Source of the DNA: Numida meleagris
Taxonomy: Eukaryota > Chordata > Aves > Galliformes > Numididae
Assembly: GCF_002078875.1 (NCBI RefSeq)
Contig: NC_034424.1
Coordinates: 4,224,018-4,288,017, forward strand
Direction of reading: 5' to 3'
DNA length: 64,000 nt
Below are positions 25,101 to 37,500 of the stretch, piece by piece (positions within the stretch are counted from its first letter, which is position 1; every line of letters starts with the position of its first letter). The position numbers and the translations under genes are program-made. The notes below the pieces were generated by a model that was not told the origin of the DNA, searched no databases, and saw nothing but the letters and a program-made list of their open reading frames with translations.

Positions 25101-26386
25101 CCCCCTAGCCCTGGATCACTCATAGGTAACCTCTGAAAAGCTGAAATCAAAGGAGACTCTCCGCAAATACAGTGTCTGCATTTGGGATCCTCAGCTGAGG
25201 ACCTTCCCTGTCTATGGGCTCATAGGGTGCATTTTCAGAGCTGTTTCACTGGAGTTATTTATTGAGCTCGGTAGGTTCACTTGCTTCAGGGCATTTGGGA
25301 GCATCTCTCCTTCCCTAGGCTTGCACACAGAGCTTTGGGGATGTTGTCTGAGCAAACCACCCCAGCCTTGAGGATCCTGAGCTCGCTGTGGTTTGAGAAT
25401 ATCCCTGCAAGTGCCCAGCTCTGCCAGCAGCGATCTGAGCTGACAGTGTCCTGGTGCATCTCTGAATGTACCAGACTGAAACTGCAACTTCCATTTTGCT
25501 GCTAATTGTTTGGAATTCTTTGAACTCACGTCTGTAGATGGCACTTAAAACTGCCTCTGCCTGGTGCTCCTCATAAACAGATGGAGCGTTTGTTGACGTT
25601 TCGGTGACAGCTTGAAAACTTGTCTCCTACCTCTGAGCTGAGCCCTTTCTGCCTTGTCCTCCATCTGCCATCTCATTTTAAAACTAGCAGAACAACTCGA
25701 GTGAAGCAATTCCGACTTTTTCCATCTGTGCACAGTTAATTAAGAGGGTAATGAGAGCTCCGAATGAACAAGCCCTGCATTAATTCAAGATATGATTAAG
25801 GGAAACATCCAAAAATGAAAAAAATATATGTGCCTACATACATTTTAAAAAAAAACTGCGTCCCTTTTGTCTGTCCCTATATTTGCCAACATTATGGCTG
25901 CCGATGATAGAAAAATGGAGGAAAGATTATGAAACATGATGTCCATATTCTGACATAAAATCTGCCCCAGCAGCTCCAAGGTGGAGGGATGGAGCTGCAG
26001 CTGAGGCTTTGCGTGTTGGGTTTCCCCCTTGTAAGGGCTGTGCATGCAAAGATAGATGCTTGATACTGGAAAAAGAAAACAGTCTTTGCTTTTGTCTTTG
26101 GATTACAAGGGCAAGCCACAATCAAAGGCCTTGAGAGATGCATGAGCCAAGGAATCAGCCCAACTGCAGTGAATTCAAAAGGTGTGGCTCTCCGTGCCAT
26201 TTGCTTTGGTGGCAATGCCACCGTGGTTTTGCCATGCAACATGCGATCACTTGAATCTACCTTGAGAAACTCACAACCAGGTATTTTCTTGAATTTTAAT
26301 TCCAACCTAGGCTGGAAAAAAGTGGTACACTGACTTTAGCTTACAATAAAGATGCAGCAAAAAGCCTGGCTGGGGAGTTATGAGTT
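19191..26386. other. Unique non-coding DNA, 7.2 kb
   Basis: No gene or interspersed repeat is recognised across 7.2 kb. Small features are an AAAT run at 22221-22236, a 13-T run at 22387-22399, a CpG-containing pair of CCACACGCG strings near 22102-22126, and a strong acceptor-like tract at 25080-25108. Frames reach 137 codons (25892-26305, minus), but they overlap in several frames and show no domain. Confidence 0.5.
22221..22236. repeat. (AAAT)n simple repeat
   Basis: AAATAAATAAATAAAA, a short tetranucleotide run, lies in otherwise unique sequence. Confidence 0.9.
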
Positions 26387-26725
26387 GAATAGAGTCACAT
26401 AGACTGGAAAAGACTCTAAGATCACCAAGTCCAACCCATCCCACCATGCCCATTAAGCATGTCCTCAGTGCTGCATTTCCATGGTTCTTGAACACCTCCA
26501 GGGACGGTGACTCCACCACTCCCTGGGCAGCCCATTCCTGTACCTGACTGCTCTTTCTGAGGAGAAATGTTTCCCCAGTACCCAAGCTGAACTTCCCTTG
26601 GTGCAACACGAGGCCATCACCTCTTGTCCTATTGCTGTTGTCTGGGAGCAGAGGCCAACCCCCCTCCTTTCAGGGAGTTGTAGGGAGCAGTAATATCTCC
26701 CTGAGCCTCCTCTTTGGGAGCAAGG
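26387..26725 (-). mobile_element. CR1 LINE, longest copy
   Basis: At about 340 bp this is the longest CR1 copy here. On the plus strand it runs from the damaged tail (AGAGTCACATAGACTGG) through CATCCCACCATGCCCATTAA, the CTCCACCACTCCCTGGGCAG block and CCTCTTGTCCTATTGCTG to CTCCCTGAGCCTCCTCTTTG. The minus-strand translation contains PWRCSRTMEMQH and HFSSERAVRYRNGLPREWWS, a shifted and diverged CR1 reverse-transcriptase C-terminus. It is inactive. Confidence 0.95.
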
Positions 26726-27344
26726 CAACCTGTGGTATTGAAGTCAGGAGGAGACTGTGAGTCAGGGCAGAATAAAGGACATGAGGAAGAGGAGGGGGTT
26801 GCAGAGTGAAGCACAGTCAGACAGGACTATCAGCATCTCTGTGCTGGCTGGCTCTCTCTTGCTTCTTAGCTAGAATTTTGTTTTACTGGGGGTGGAAAAA
26901 TGAGTGGCACTGAGGAGGCTGAGTGAATTCTTGTTTGGGTTTGTTCTCCCTCTTAGCTTCATGCAGCAGCAGGAAACACAGGAAATATTTCCAAACAAAG
27001 CCTGAGACTGGCTGTTTGCATTTTGCCTGTGAAACTTCCCATGGCTCACAAATTGGCCTCTCGTCCCCTCACCACTGGGTCATGCAGCCACATTAGCAGC
27101 AACTTGTCAGAAACCTCTGCTGCAGCCTGCACAAAGGGGCTGCTCCACCTGCTGATGGCTTTAATTGAGGAGCTAATGGCATCCACGCAGATCCAGAGGA
27201 GACAGCCGGGGTGCAGCATCCCAGCCAGGATGATTACATGGAAGCATGCAGAATAGGACATGAGACATCAAAACACATATTCTTTCTATTTTGAAAGGAT
27301 TTCCAGAGTGCTGTGGGAAATAAGATTGGAAGGGAAATCAAGAT

Positions 27345-27560
27345 ATAATCCCTTGCCCCAAAGGAGCATCAAAATTGTCACTCCTGTCAGGCATTTGTCT
27401 AATCTGTGCTCAGAACCTCCCGGAGTGGGGATTTTGTGCCTTCCCTGGGCCATCTTTTCTGGTGTTTAACTATCCTTGCTGTTAGGAAGTTTGTCTTGAT
27501 GTCTTGTCTGAATCTCCCTGGCTGTGCAATTTAAGTCCATTATTCCTTGTTATACCCGAC
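27345..27560 (-). mobile_element. Ancient CR1-like LINE fragment
   Basis: The plus-strand string GTTAGGAAGTTTGTCTTGAT, followed by CTGTGCAATTTAAG and CCATTATTCCTTGTT, corresponds to the CR1 block (AGTTTTTCCT... ATGTC... AATTTAAGCCCATT... CTTGTCC) seen in old CR1 families shared across sauropsids. No tail is recognisable and divergence is much higher than in the neighbouring copy at 26387-26725. It is probably an old insertion that predates modern bird orders. Confidence 0.65.
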
Positions 27561-27576
27561 ATAGAGGAGAAATTTG

Positions 27577-27609
27577 TTCTCTTTTTTTTTTCTTCTTTTT
27601 TCTTTTTCA
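27577..27609. repeat. Polypyrimidine tract
   Basis: A T-rich run with a few C lies just beyond the ancient CR1 fragment. No AG follows closely enough to make a convincing acceptor. Confidence 0.85.
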
Positions 27610-29138
27610 TTGCATGACTTTCTGAAAGCAGATACCTTCCAAAAGTTGCATGTGGAGTTCAGCTTGGAGCCTGCAAGCAGGAGCAGGGCCACAAGCACTT
27701 CCTCTGAAGTGATGCATTTGCATGTCATGATTGTACTCATCGCTCAGTAGCCAACACTGGTACCAACACCAGAGCTGGGCTGAACCTGCGCTGGTTTGGT
27801 GAGGCTGATGCCAGAATTGTCTAGAAGTGGAATAGCAACATGGGATTAAGAAATAAAATTTAGTGCTTAAGTCACTGGTAGTATGGTGGGTGAGTTCTGC
27901 AAGCTGGCCTTTGGGAATACCTGATCGTTTGTGCTTTTTGCACTGGGGCCTTCAGCAGTTATCTTTGGGAATGAGAATGTGCCCTGAAAGGCTTCCAGAG
28001 CTGTTTTTGAAGAGCAGGTGCTGAATTTCTCAGTATCTTGAGAGAGTGTATTGTAAGTGTATTGTGTGTGTGTGGGTATGCTTGAAGTACGCATAAAATG
28101 GAATTTTTAGTACAAGGTGTGTGGTGATGCATCGCATGCTTTATTATATTGTTGAAGACTCATACTAAACATACACAGATAATTACGTGATTACACTGTG
28201 CAGACCTGTTAATGGAGACTTCATGTTCCTACTATCTGGAAGACCCAACTTCTTCAATGAAACTATCTAAGTTTTCGGTTTTCGTGGCCTTTCATAAGGC
28301 TTCTGCTCTACCCATAGACTTTTGGAATATTGGTCTTCTCATTACACTTGAACAAGGAAACGGGCAATTATTTTTGCTCAAATCTGAAGAAAATGAAGAC
28401 TTCCCCAGGCTGGGAGCTTGTTATAAATTTCCATTAAGAAAAAAAAGTTTCCCCACCTTTCTACCACCAAGTTTGAAACTCCTTGAAATAAGGGCTAGTA
28501 ATGGAAGTGCTGACAGTATCTTAACTAGAGCAGCGTGAAAGGAGTGATATAATAGTTTATTTCAGGTAATGCCATGGTGATTTTTAATTTACATAATGTC
28601 AAAAATGCAGTATGTGAACTTTCTGAAAGCAAAAAAGTGGTGATAAAAACATCTATTTATTCCTCCTGCCTCCTTGCAGAGATGAGAGAATGAACAAAGC
28701 CACAAGGAAAAACCTCAAGGCCATGGTATTTGCATGAAGCATGCTACACATAATGTACCCTAGAAGTGTTTGAAAGAGAAGCTGACCCTGTATACTTACT
28801 CTTGTCTCAAATCATTTGCTAGTTTAATGGCTTAACATTTGCAAAATGATGTTCAGGTTTTTCCCCCTCCAAGCATTAAAATGGAACTGGTACAGAGTGG
28901 ATGCGAGAGATCTCGGGAGGAATTCAGTCCCAAAGTCAATGATCGTGGCAGTTCAGCATGTTCGAGTTGGGGGTGCAAGAAGCATTGGAAAATGAGGAGT
29001 CTGTGGGGTCTGTCAGCTCTACCAGAGCTTAGGGCTTTATAGATCTGAGAATGTTAGGGGCACGTATGTCAGACATCTGCTTTTTCTGAGAGTTAATTGT
29101 GCTCATTCCTACTATCCAAGTTAACAGCCCTGTCCGTG
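27610..29138. other. Unique non-coding DNA
   Basis: No gene or repeat is recognised. A short TG-rich run occurs at 28045-28076. One plus-strand frame (28212-28538, 108 codons) carries no domain and has no convincing splice borders. Confidence 0.5.
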
Positions 29139-29200
29139 GCAGAGGGGCTGGAAATGGATAATCTTTGAGGTCCCTTCCAACCCAAGCCATTCTATGGTTC
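29139..29200 (+). mobile_element. CR1 LINE, degraded 3' end
   Basis: GGCAGAGGGGCTGGAAATGG, then ATCTTTGAGGTCCCTTCCAA and CCAAGCCATTCTATGGTTC, matches a CR1 3' terminus of the GGTCCCTTCC subfamily, with a decayed tail. Confidence 0.8.
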
Positions 29201-32200
29201 AAGTCGTGTCTTCCAGTCTTGAGTTCTATCACCGTAATGTGCTCTGAGTCCATCCAGATGGTATCAAGTTCTCAGGATAGCATTCTACCAAACTTTCAGC
29301 ACACAGTGCTTGTAGTAGCCCTCCACAAAGGGTAAGCGTGAGCTATTAACACTGCTCAGTGTGACACAGTAGCACTCGCAGCCACTAAAGCAGCCTAGTG
29401 TGACAAAAATGGCTCTGAGAAGCTAATGGAAATTCTGCATGATAAAGGGATCCAGAGTAAGAGAATCCCTTGTGAAAACATTCTACTTTGAATGTCATTC
29501 ATAAAAATAAAACAAATAAAAGTCGACTGTAACGTCCAGGATACCATAAAATACGAGTTTGGATAGAAACACTTAGAAGGAAAATTTGCTTTAAATCTGT
29601 GTAACCACCTTGAAGCCTCACACATTTACAGTTTTAATCTCTCACATTAGTGAGATTAGTACATGGTTTTTTTGCAATTAAACTGCATATTTTATCACTT
29701 CTTCTACTTTCATGCTATATAAACTTCCAGGAAATTACAGGTCTATAAAATGTTGCCAGTGCCCTGATGCTGTGGGAGGCAGAAGGAAAGAGACAGAAGT
29801 GGTGCTTCAGTGGGTGGCTGCTCCCTTTTTCCCCCCCTCTGTAGGCTGTGTCATTAGTCAAAAAACCACAAACGTTTGTAGAGGCAACTGTATGATTAGG
29901 ACTTGTGTTCACAGGAACCTGAGCTCTGTACCTGTAGCTAGGGATGCTTTCCATTGAAGGTGCAGGATGGGTCTCCTTACTGAAAAGGAAAGAGAGAGCA
30001 CTGCATCTCCATGTTTCCCAGTGAGTTCGTATCAGTTAAACATGCTGCTTTCCTTTTGTTCCTGTGCGCTGTTGTCGGGCTAGGTCACTGCCTGAGATAG
30101 GAGAGCTGAGATGTTCTGCTTCCCTTGCAGCTGCTAAGAGCAGAGGAACCCAGGGTCTGGTTCGGTGTTGGGTCTGTGACTCCTAAACTCTGGACCCCGT
30201 GCAACTGTTGTTGGAGGTACCCTGTGTCCCACCCAAAGGGCTTTAAGGAAAGTAAGGTTTGAGCCCTCCTCCCAGCTCATACGCTGTGAAATGACAGATA
30301 ATGCTCGGGGCAGAAAGGGAGGCAGAAATGGTTGCAGACAAGAAAAGGGCGTTTCTGGAGACCGAGGCAATTCTGTTGTAGAAAAACAAAACCTGAGCTT
30401 TAGGCAAGTGTTGAGTAGCTTGAGAGTCAGTCTGGAATGTGATCCACTCAATCCAGTGCTGCTGATGCCTCTAGCATAGTAAACTCAACTCCCTTAAATG
30501 TCACTTAGGAAGGTGAACAGATGGGAAGTGGAGCTGGAAATATAATCACGTTACATCTCTCTCAAACTTCTTTTTTAATAATAAAAAAAAAAATAGTTCT
30601 TCATTGCAAGCACTTATCTGCCCTGTATTCTCTTCCTCGCATTCTTTTAAATGAACAGAATTTCAGTCTGGTGCATTTGTGGAGGTGTTTGTCAGTAGCT
30701 GAAGGAAAGGCCTGATGTGGTGCGTGCTGGGCTTTGCACGTTGATAAGGGCACAATCTGGAGCTCCGAGTCCTTTCCCATGTGCTGCTTCTGGTGCTGAC
30801 CCAGCAGGAACAGAACATGGACACAACGAGCACACTGGGAAGGGGGAAAGCACCAGGAGCTGAAGGCAGAGTGTCCCTCCGTGAACCAGGGAAGATTTGC
30901 TGAAGCGTCTCTGAGCAGTGTGCAAGATCTGTGTGTTGTGTGTAGCCAGGAGGCAGCTTTTGAAACTCCTGGCAAAGCTGCTGCATACAGATTATGAGCC
31001 TGCCGAGTTGAGGAAATAATGGGCAGGACTCAAAGACTCTTGCTTCCCTGTAGGGGCAATAGCCAAATTCCTTCATCTTATCAACCTACATTTTCAAAAC
31101 TGACAAGTGATTTGGGATGCTAATGCTTCAACAAACCCACAACAACATAGCCTGAAGAGACCCATTTTTCAAAGACAAACTAATTAAACACATTGCACAG
31201 GACTTCCTCTCATGTTCCCAGCTAACAGCACTCATGCATCCTCCAGGGTTCCTTTGGAGGAAGGAGGAGCTAAGATTGGGCCCACGCACTGCACCAGGTG
31301 CCCGTGTGATAGATGGAATGACAGAGAAGTTGAGTTAGCATGCCAAATGTCATTGCTGAAGGCTTATGTCCTCACTTGGACCTTGCACTGTAGTTGCTCT
31401 GCTATAGCCAGATTTGCTGTGCAATTGCATTCCTACAACCTGAGTCAGATGCCTACCAAATTCTCATCCAGACACACGCCTCCTTCTGCAAACAGAGCTC
31501 TGTGAGTGTGTTGGAAGCAGGGAAGAACAAATGTCTCTGAGTGGCAGTGGCCTCTTCCAGAGGATCAGCTGGGAATACAAACTTCCCATGTCCACCCAGC
31601 GCAAACCCTAATACCCCAGGGTCAACCAGTGATTTATTCTGCCATCACTCCCCAGTGCTCCAGGTCCTCCTACCTACCATCACTGAAGTTGATAGGATGG
31701 AGAACTGGATGGGGAAAAATAATGTAATTTTGCATAGTCCATTCTCATTGGTGCGTAAATAGTGCTCCCATCTCCCACCCATGTTAAGAAAATTAGGGTC
31801 TAGGGAAGGGCTCCTTGTGAGGAAAGGCATTTTTTTTCTTTTTCCCCACTGATTTCTGTCTGCGGAGAAATGAGTAAAGCATTACAGATAAACGTGGCAT
31901 AGAAGAAAGAACATATGCTGTACATGCATTTAAATAGCATTTATCTTACTTTTCACTGACGTAGTGGTGAAATATGTTCTCTTTGCTTTCAAATTTTAGG
32001 GACGAACAGATGGTAAAAAGCTTAGTTTGGGGTATTATGTCCATCAAAATAACCTGTATTGCAAGTACCTCTTACTATAATTGGAGATTTTAGCTGCAGT
32101 AGAATTTGGACTCTAGGAAAAGTCCACTGCAGAAGGAGACATGTGCCAAAGAAGGGCTGCCTTTTATTTTCTTTTTTTTTTTCCCACCAAAAAGTAACTT

Positions 32201-32560
32201 TTCTCAAAAGCATGCTAAGAAATACTCATTTCTTTGGCCCTGATTTGCTATGGACTGAGTAAAGCCCAAAGAATTCAGTTCCCACTTGGGCTCTACATCT
32301 CCCCATCCCCAAAAGTTCCATCATTCCCCCAAATGTTTTCAGCCATCAAAATCGGGCTGGGAACTCTAGCTGTTCCTTTGAGAACTTGTTCCCCTACTCC
32401 TACAAGATCTCATGAGGATGGATGATTTGGGACCTGAGACCGTCCCTAATGTGAAGCACAAAGCACCACGGGAGAATATATGAAAAGACAGTGGGAAGGA
32501 AGAATTTATCCAAGCCCTTCTTTCAAAAAGAGAAGATCAGCAGTTCCAAGAAAGCCTTAC

Positions 32561-32701
32561 CTCATTTAGCACTGCTTGGCTAGTCCTAAAAATTCTGAAG
32601 TTTCCAATGTAAAATGAGTTTGGGTACATGCTCCACCTCAGCCACTGTGCTCTGGATAACATGTGTTGTACCAAACCTATAGGAGATGAGGCATTCTGGC
32701 A
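32561..32701 (-). other. Weak candidate coding exon, 141 nt
   Basis: On the minus strand the segment lies between an acceptor (GACTTTATTCATGCAG) and a strong donor (AATGAG then GTAAGG). It is exactly 47 codons long, open in the frame that is phase 0 at both ends, and contains PNSFYIGNFRIFRTSQAVLN. I recognise no family. The pyrimidine tract is moderate and such pairs occur by chance. Confidence 0.14.
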
Positions 32702-33044
32702 CTGCATGAATAAAGTCAATCAAAAACTGTAAAGTAATCCCAATCCTTTGCTTAAAGCACTGCAGAAAGGGAAAACTTGGCCCTGAAATTAAATGAGCTT
32801 TTGGGGAGGAAGGAGCATGTCAAATGTATGTTTATAGCATAGCCAGGGTGATGGGAACCTCCTCTGATGTGCCTCTAGAAAGGAAGTGCTTATGCACAGT
32901 GCTTGTAGACAACTGAATGATCCCATTATGGGTTTATATATAGACAGGCGTATTCTGAAACATTCAAAAGCTGCCTTGCCCAATTTTGGAGAATTTTAGC
33001 TTTTTATTTCCTCTCTCTGGGTTTTCTGTTGGTATGTGGTTCTG

Positions 33045-33061
33045 TTTTTTTTTTTTTTTTT
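33045..33061. repeat. Poly-T tract, 17 T
   Basis: A 17-T run lies in a T/G-rich stretch (33000-33130) with TTTTG-type units. A CTGCTCCTCAG acceptor-like site follows at about 33130, with no partner donor nearby. Confidence 0.95.
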
Positions 33062-33643
33062 GCTCTGAGTTTTGTTTTGTTTGTCTGGTTGGTTTTTTTG
33101 GGGCTCTGAGCTGCTGCTTCTGCTCCTCAGCAGTTTTCCTGGTTCAATGAGTCAATTTCTAATCTCTTTGGTCAGTGTGTGTTTTGCATGAATTTAATAC
33201 CCGGTCAGCATTATCCCAGCTTTGTGGAGGACGGTCTCTTGCGCTGTCGGTTCATTCCTACAGCTCGGATTCAGGTTAGCTAATATTGCAGAGGGGTCTT
33301 CAAAAGAAGTGTTTAGGGGCTTAGGAAAAAAGGCATCTTCCCAAGGGGAAACTTAGATAATCCAGCCACCTCGCTGGAAGGGTGCCCAATACGGCAGTGT
33401 TTCAAGAGTCGCCATTTGCTGCTAATAGCTGGAGGGTGGTGAGACTGGGGCTGCCTTTTCTCCCTGTGCTTCAGAAAAGGAAATAACTGCCTCAAGAATG
33501 CTGAAAAATAATTATGGGGAATGTACTTCAGACACATCCTTCATTTTTAGAGTTGTCAATCATTTTAGACCCAAAATTACAGCGTACAATCAATGTCCCT
33601 CCCATCATTTTTCCTTCAGGATTGTTTACCTCAGAACTGAAAT

Positions 33644-33664
33644 CACACACACACACAAAAAAAA
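33644..33664. repeat. Short (CA)n followed by A run
   Basis: About 6.5 CA units followed by A9. This is a minor microsatellite. Confidence 0.95.
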
Positions 33665-34408
33665 GAAGTGATGGATAGAGTTATCTGCATACAGAGAAGG
33701 AATGCAACCATATTTTATTTGCCTACATAAACAATTCTTCTATTTAGTGTAGACTGTATCTCAGCTTTGGACCCTGCCAGACTGAGAGCTATCGTTCTCA
33801 TTTTATTTATCTTCGTACACTGAAGTATTTGTTTAGATTAAAAGTGGGGGCTCAGAGACCCAGAGAATGTTTAAGCATGAGCACTGTTACAAATTGACTG
33901 GTGTGTATTTACCATGGCACCCCGCTGCTTGATACTATCTTACTTAATTGTGCTCGTTTGCATCATCTGTTCTATAATGCTAACAGCATTTTATTCATGT
34001 AGCAGGAGCCTGTGTCTTTGCATGAGAAGGATATTATTTTTATCAGTGTTGGAGCACACTAGGAATTGTGCTCTTGATTTCTTTTTTCTTTAAAATAAAA
34101 AGCAGAAAATCTATTCCACTTTGTTATGATTAAACACTGAATTTCTTTGATACGGATTTCTTTTTATGTAAATATGGAAAAAAAATGCAGAAAATCTTGA
34201 AGCAAAATGGAGAATTAACAAATCTTGTCTCACAAAACACATTTCCATCCAATTTTTCTCCGTTATGGTATGGACATTGTGAATAGTTGTTCCAGTCCAG
34301 GGCATTGCCTTCTCATGGTGCTTTGGATGGCTATAAATGATACTGCATGAGACTTAACTTCCTTTAAGAGTAGTATGTATTAGGGGGCAAGGGCAAGAAC
34401 TGCACTTG

Positions 34409-34561
34409 CAGAATCACAGAATCATGAAGGTTGGAAAAGGCCTCTAAGATCCCCAAGTCCAAACCCAGCCCATCCCACCATGCCCACTGACCACGTCCCT
34501 CAATGCCACATCCCCACAGTTCTGGAACACCTCCAGGGACAGTGACTCCACCACTTCCCTG
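34409..34561 (-). mobile_element. CR1 LINE, short 3' copy
   Basis: On the plus strand it begins with GAATCACAGAATCATGAAGG and continues through CCCATCCCACCATGCCCACT and CCTCCAGGGACAGTGACTCC, then stops near CCACTTCCCTG. Identity to the copies at 17531 and 26387 is high, so it is a comparatively young, strongly truncated insertion. It is 153 bp long and inactive. Confidence 0.95.
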
Positions 34562-37500
34562 AACTTAAGAGTCCTGTTTCTCCCACAAGGAAATGGTCCA
34601 TGGATCTCTGATCCATGCACACAGGTCAGACCTGCTGCAGTGTATGTTTGAAGGAGGGAAGGATAAATGCTGAGGCTGTTCACAGAAACGTTTGGCAATA
34701 AGAGCTAAAACTGAGGGAATGTGTAACATCTTTCCAACTTCTAATCCTTGCTCATCTGCAGCTTGTGTGCTTTTTAGGCACATCCACACTCACTCTGTGG
34801 GTGGAAGAAGAGTACATTTTGCATCCTTCTACTGAAAGGACAGGCTTGTTAAGCTTCTTTCTTTGGGAAAATTGAGTGTAAGACCAAAAATTCATAGCTA
34901 CCTTTGGGAATGTAAGGTCTCAAGAGCAGGCAAGCCCTGTTATTGGCTGTTTGCTCTTGAGCACAGGGATGTGGGCCAGGCAGGACACCTTTCCCACCTG
35001 CAGCCTCCCACCATCAAGAAGTCTCTATGAAAGTATCAATCTCTGTTCAGTAGTCCAAATTTTTCTCCCTATCAGGGTTGCCTCCCTCCACTTGGCTCCA
35101 AAACCAACAGGAAGGTGATCCCAGTTGGGTCACCCTAGCAAACGCAACGAGGACCTCCAGAGACACAAGCAGCTCTACACAGGGCTGCAGGAGACCTCCC
35201 ACAAGCACCTGGAGATGTTTACAAGCTCCAAACTGACAGCCAGCCCTCTGCCTCCTCCCTGGGTCCACCTCTGCCTCCCTTCCTTCGCATGGGAATGGGG
35301 AAGCAGCTACTATCTTTATTCCAAAGTTCCTCTTAACTCAAGCTCAGCGCAACCTCCTGACCTGTATTTATTGGAAGCGATTCAGTCTTTCTTGCCTTTG
35401 TCTGTAGGCTGAATGTGGAGGTTACTGCTCTATAAAGCCTTTACAGGCGAACACAACTCCGCGTGCAGTCTTTGTTGCCGCGTTGTTCGTCACAGCAGAA
35501 ATAAGTTGTGGCAAGAATTTGAATGTGGAAGCGGCAGAGCCCAGGCTGCAAGGATTTCCTTGTAGTTCAGGAGGACCTGCTGTAAATCAGCCCAGCTCGG
35601 CAGAAATTCTAATCTTTCCCATCTGCCCAGAACAGAACAGCCAGGGAAACATGAGTTCCCACCGCTGCCTATTTGCATAAGTCCTTGCTGTGTTACTGCT
35701 CTGTCACTCAGATCTTTGGGATAAGCACAGTTTCATCCAAATATTCTGGGGCATGTTTAGCAAGAAGCACAGGAGTTATTAGTTAAGCCCAGATGAAAAC
35801 TTGTCTATCAAAAGTTCACAGATGAAACTTATCCCTGTAAGATATGATACGTTTCCCTACTGGCAAGCCAGGTTTTTAGCCTAAACAATGTGACATTGTT
35901 CCTTTAAAGTATTCTTATTACTTTCTTACCTTGAAAGATCATAAAACCCTTCTCCTTAGCAATTCCAACTGCATAACTTCGACATGTCAAGGTTATCTAT
36001 AATTTCTTCGTTTCCTTTCAGAAGGGCTTCCTACCTACACACTACATCATGCATCTTTTATCACCACCTTAACGTATCTATAAAATATTGATAATTCATT
36101 CTGAATGGCTTTGCAAATGAAGCCGTGTGGCATGGTGTTCCCTTCAATTAGCAGCATGTTTATCTGTTTACTGAAATGACCCCATCTTCAGAAGCTGGTC
36201 CTGAAAATGAACCTTTAAAACAAGCTTTTGTGTATTTTTGGTTCTCATGCCCATTTTTGCCTTTGGTTATATTCAACGCACGCCCCAAATATTATGTTTT
36301 GGTTTTTTTAAGCTGCTCTCACTTCTTACTGCAGTAACTGGGGACAGAATGGGGTTAGTGGAGCTACTCTGTTTTCCTCTGCATTAGCAGAGAGTAAGGT
36401 AGCAGAGATTTGCACTGCAGGAACTGGGAACAGCATAGGGTTGCTTGGGATTTCTCCTGGAGAATGGAAAACACAGCTAGGTCAGCTTCCATTGACGCCA
36501 ATAGAGCTGAGTTTTGAATTTAGCACGCAATGTGTAAATTAGCACCTGGAATTAATTTAGCATCACGCTTGCTAATGAGAAAATAGAAATGCTAGTTTAT
36601 AAAAGAAAGAAACACAATTCAGGGGGAAGAATAAGTGATAAGGAGGACTTAGGGAAAGACTCAGCTGCAGCCTCCTTCATAAGGCAAGTTTGTTGTTAAA
36701 TTTAATGGGCTATAGGTGTTGATTGGTAGAGTCATAAAATGAACTGTTAATTTGCTATTCTAAAAGTGGAGAAGCTAAATTATGCAAATTGCTTTTAAAA
36801 CTAGTCTGTTCCCAGCATACAGTATAACAAGGTAACGTGGTCCTTTCCACACCATTATTTTTAGGACTCTTCCCCATTGCCATCACGGGTAAATCTTAAT
36901 GCTTTGAAGTGCTACGAGGCTTTGATTGCCTCTGATCTGCAGTCTCACCAGTGCAGCTCTGCTAGGTGCTGCTGTGCTGTGTCAGCTCAAAAAGGGGCTC
37001 CCTTTTGTCACCTGTGTTTGAGCACCTACATGAGCAAGATTTTATACTGACAGCCCGAAAGAGGCAGCGATGCTTGTTGCTTTCAGGATGACATGTAGAG
37101 AAAGAGAGCTCTGGGAAAGTGAGGGAGCACGTTGGTGGATGTGCAGGCTTCATTCATCTGCCTCACAGCTGCATGGCACCGAGGTTGGGAAGGTGTCAAT
37201 GTTTAGAGTTTGTAAAGGATGAAATGTGTCCTGCCAGGTCTGGTGTTCGCAGTGCAGCTAGGGAATGTCAGCCTTGGGGAGCTCTACATGAGCACTTGAG
37301 CAGGTAAAACACCCAGTCCATTGCAATGAGTGTATACCGGGCCGTGGGTAACGTGTTGGAGTGCAGTGTGATACATAAGTGTGCACTGTGAATGCATGAA
37401 GAAAGCTCTCTAATGATAACACTGAAATGTATCACATCTGATGTGTGAGTTGCCCTAGGCTCTTCATGCAGTAGAAGCGACGTCGGCACTGGTCACAGTC

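Larger units (their letters stand above)
29201..34408. other. Unique non-coding DNA, 5.2 kb
   Basis: No gene or interspersed repeat is recognised. It contains an acceptor-like C-rich tract (29821-29844), a 17-T run (33045-33061), a short CA repeat (33644-33656), and the weak exon candidate at 32561-32701 on the minus strand. Minus frames of 124 and 137 codons at 30601-31076 overlap each other in different frames and look like chance. Confidence 0.5.

Noticed and set aside
30601..31076. Overlapping 124- and 137-codon minus-strand frames
   Set aside because: Two different frames of the same DNA cannot both be explained as coding, and neither shows a domain or a good exon border.
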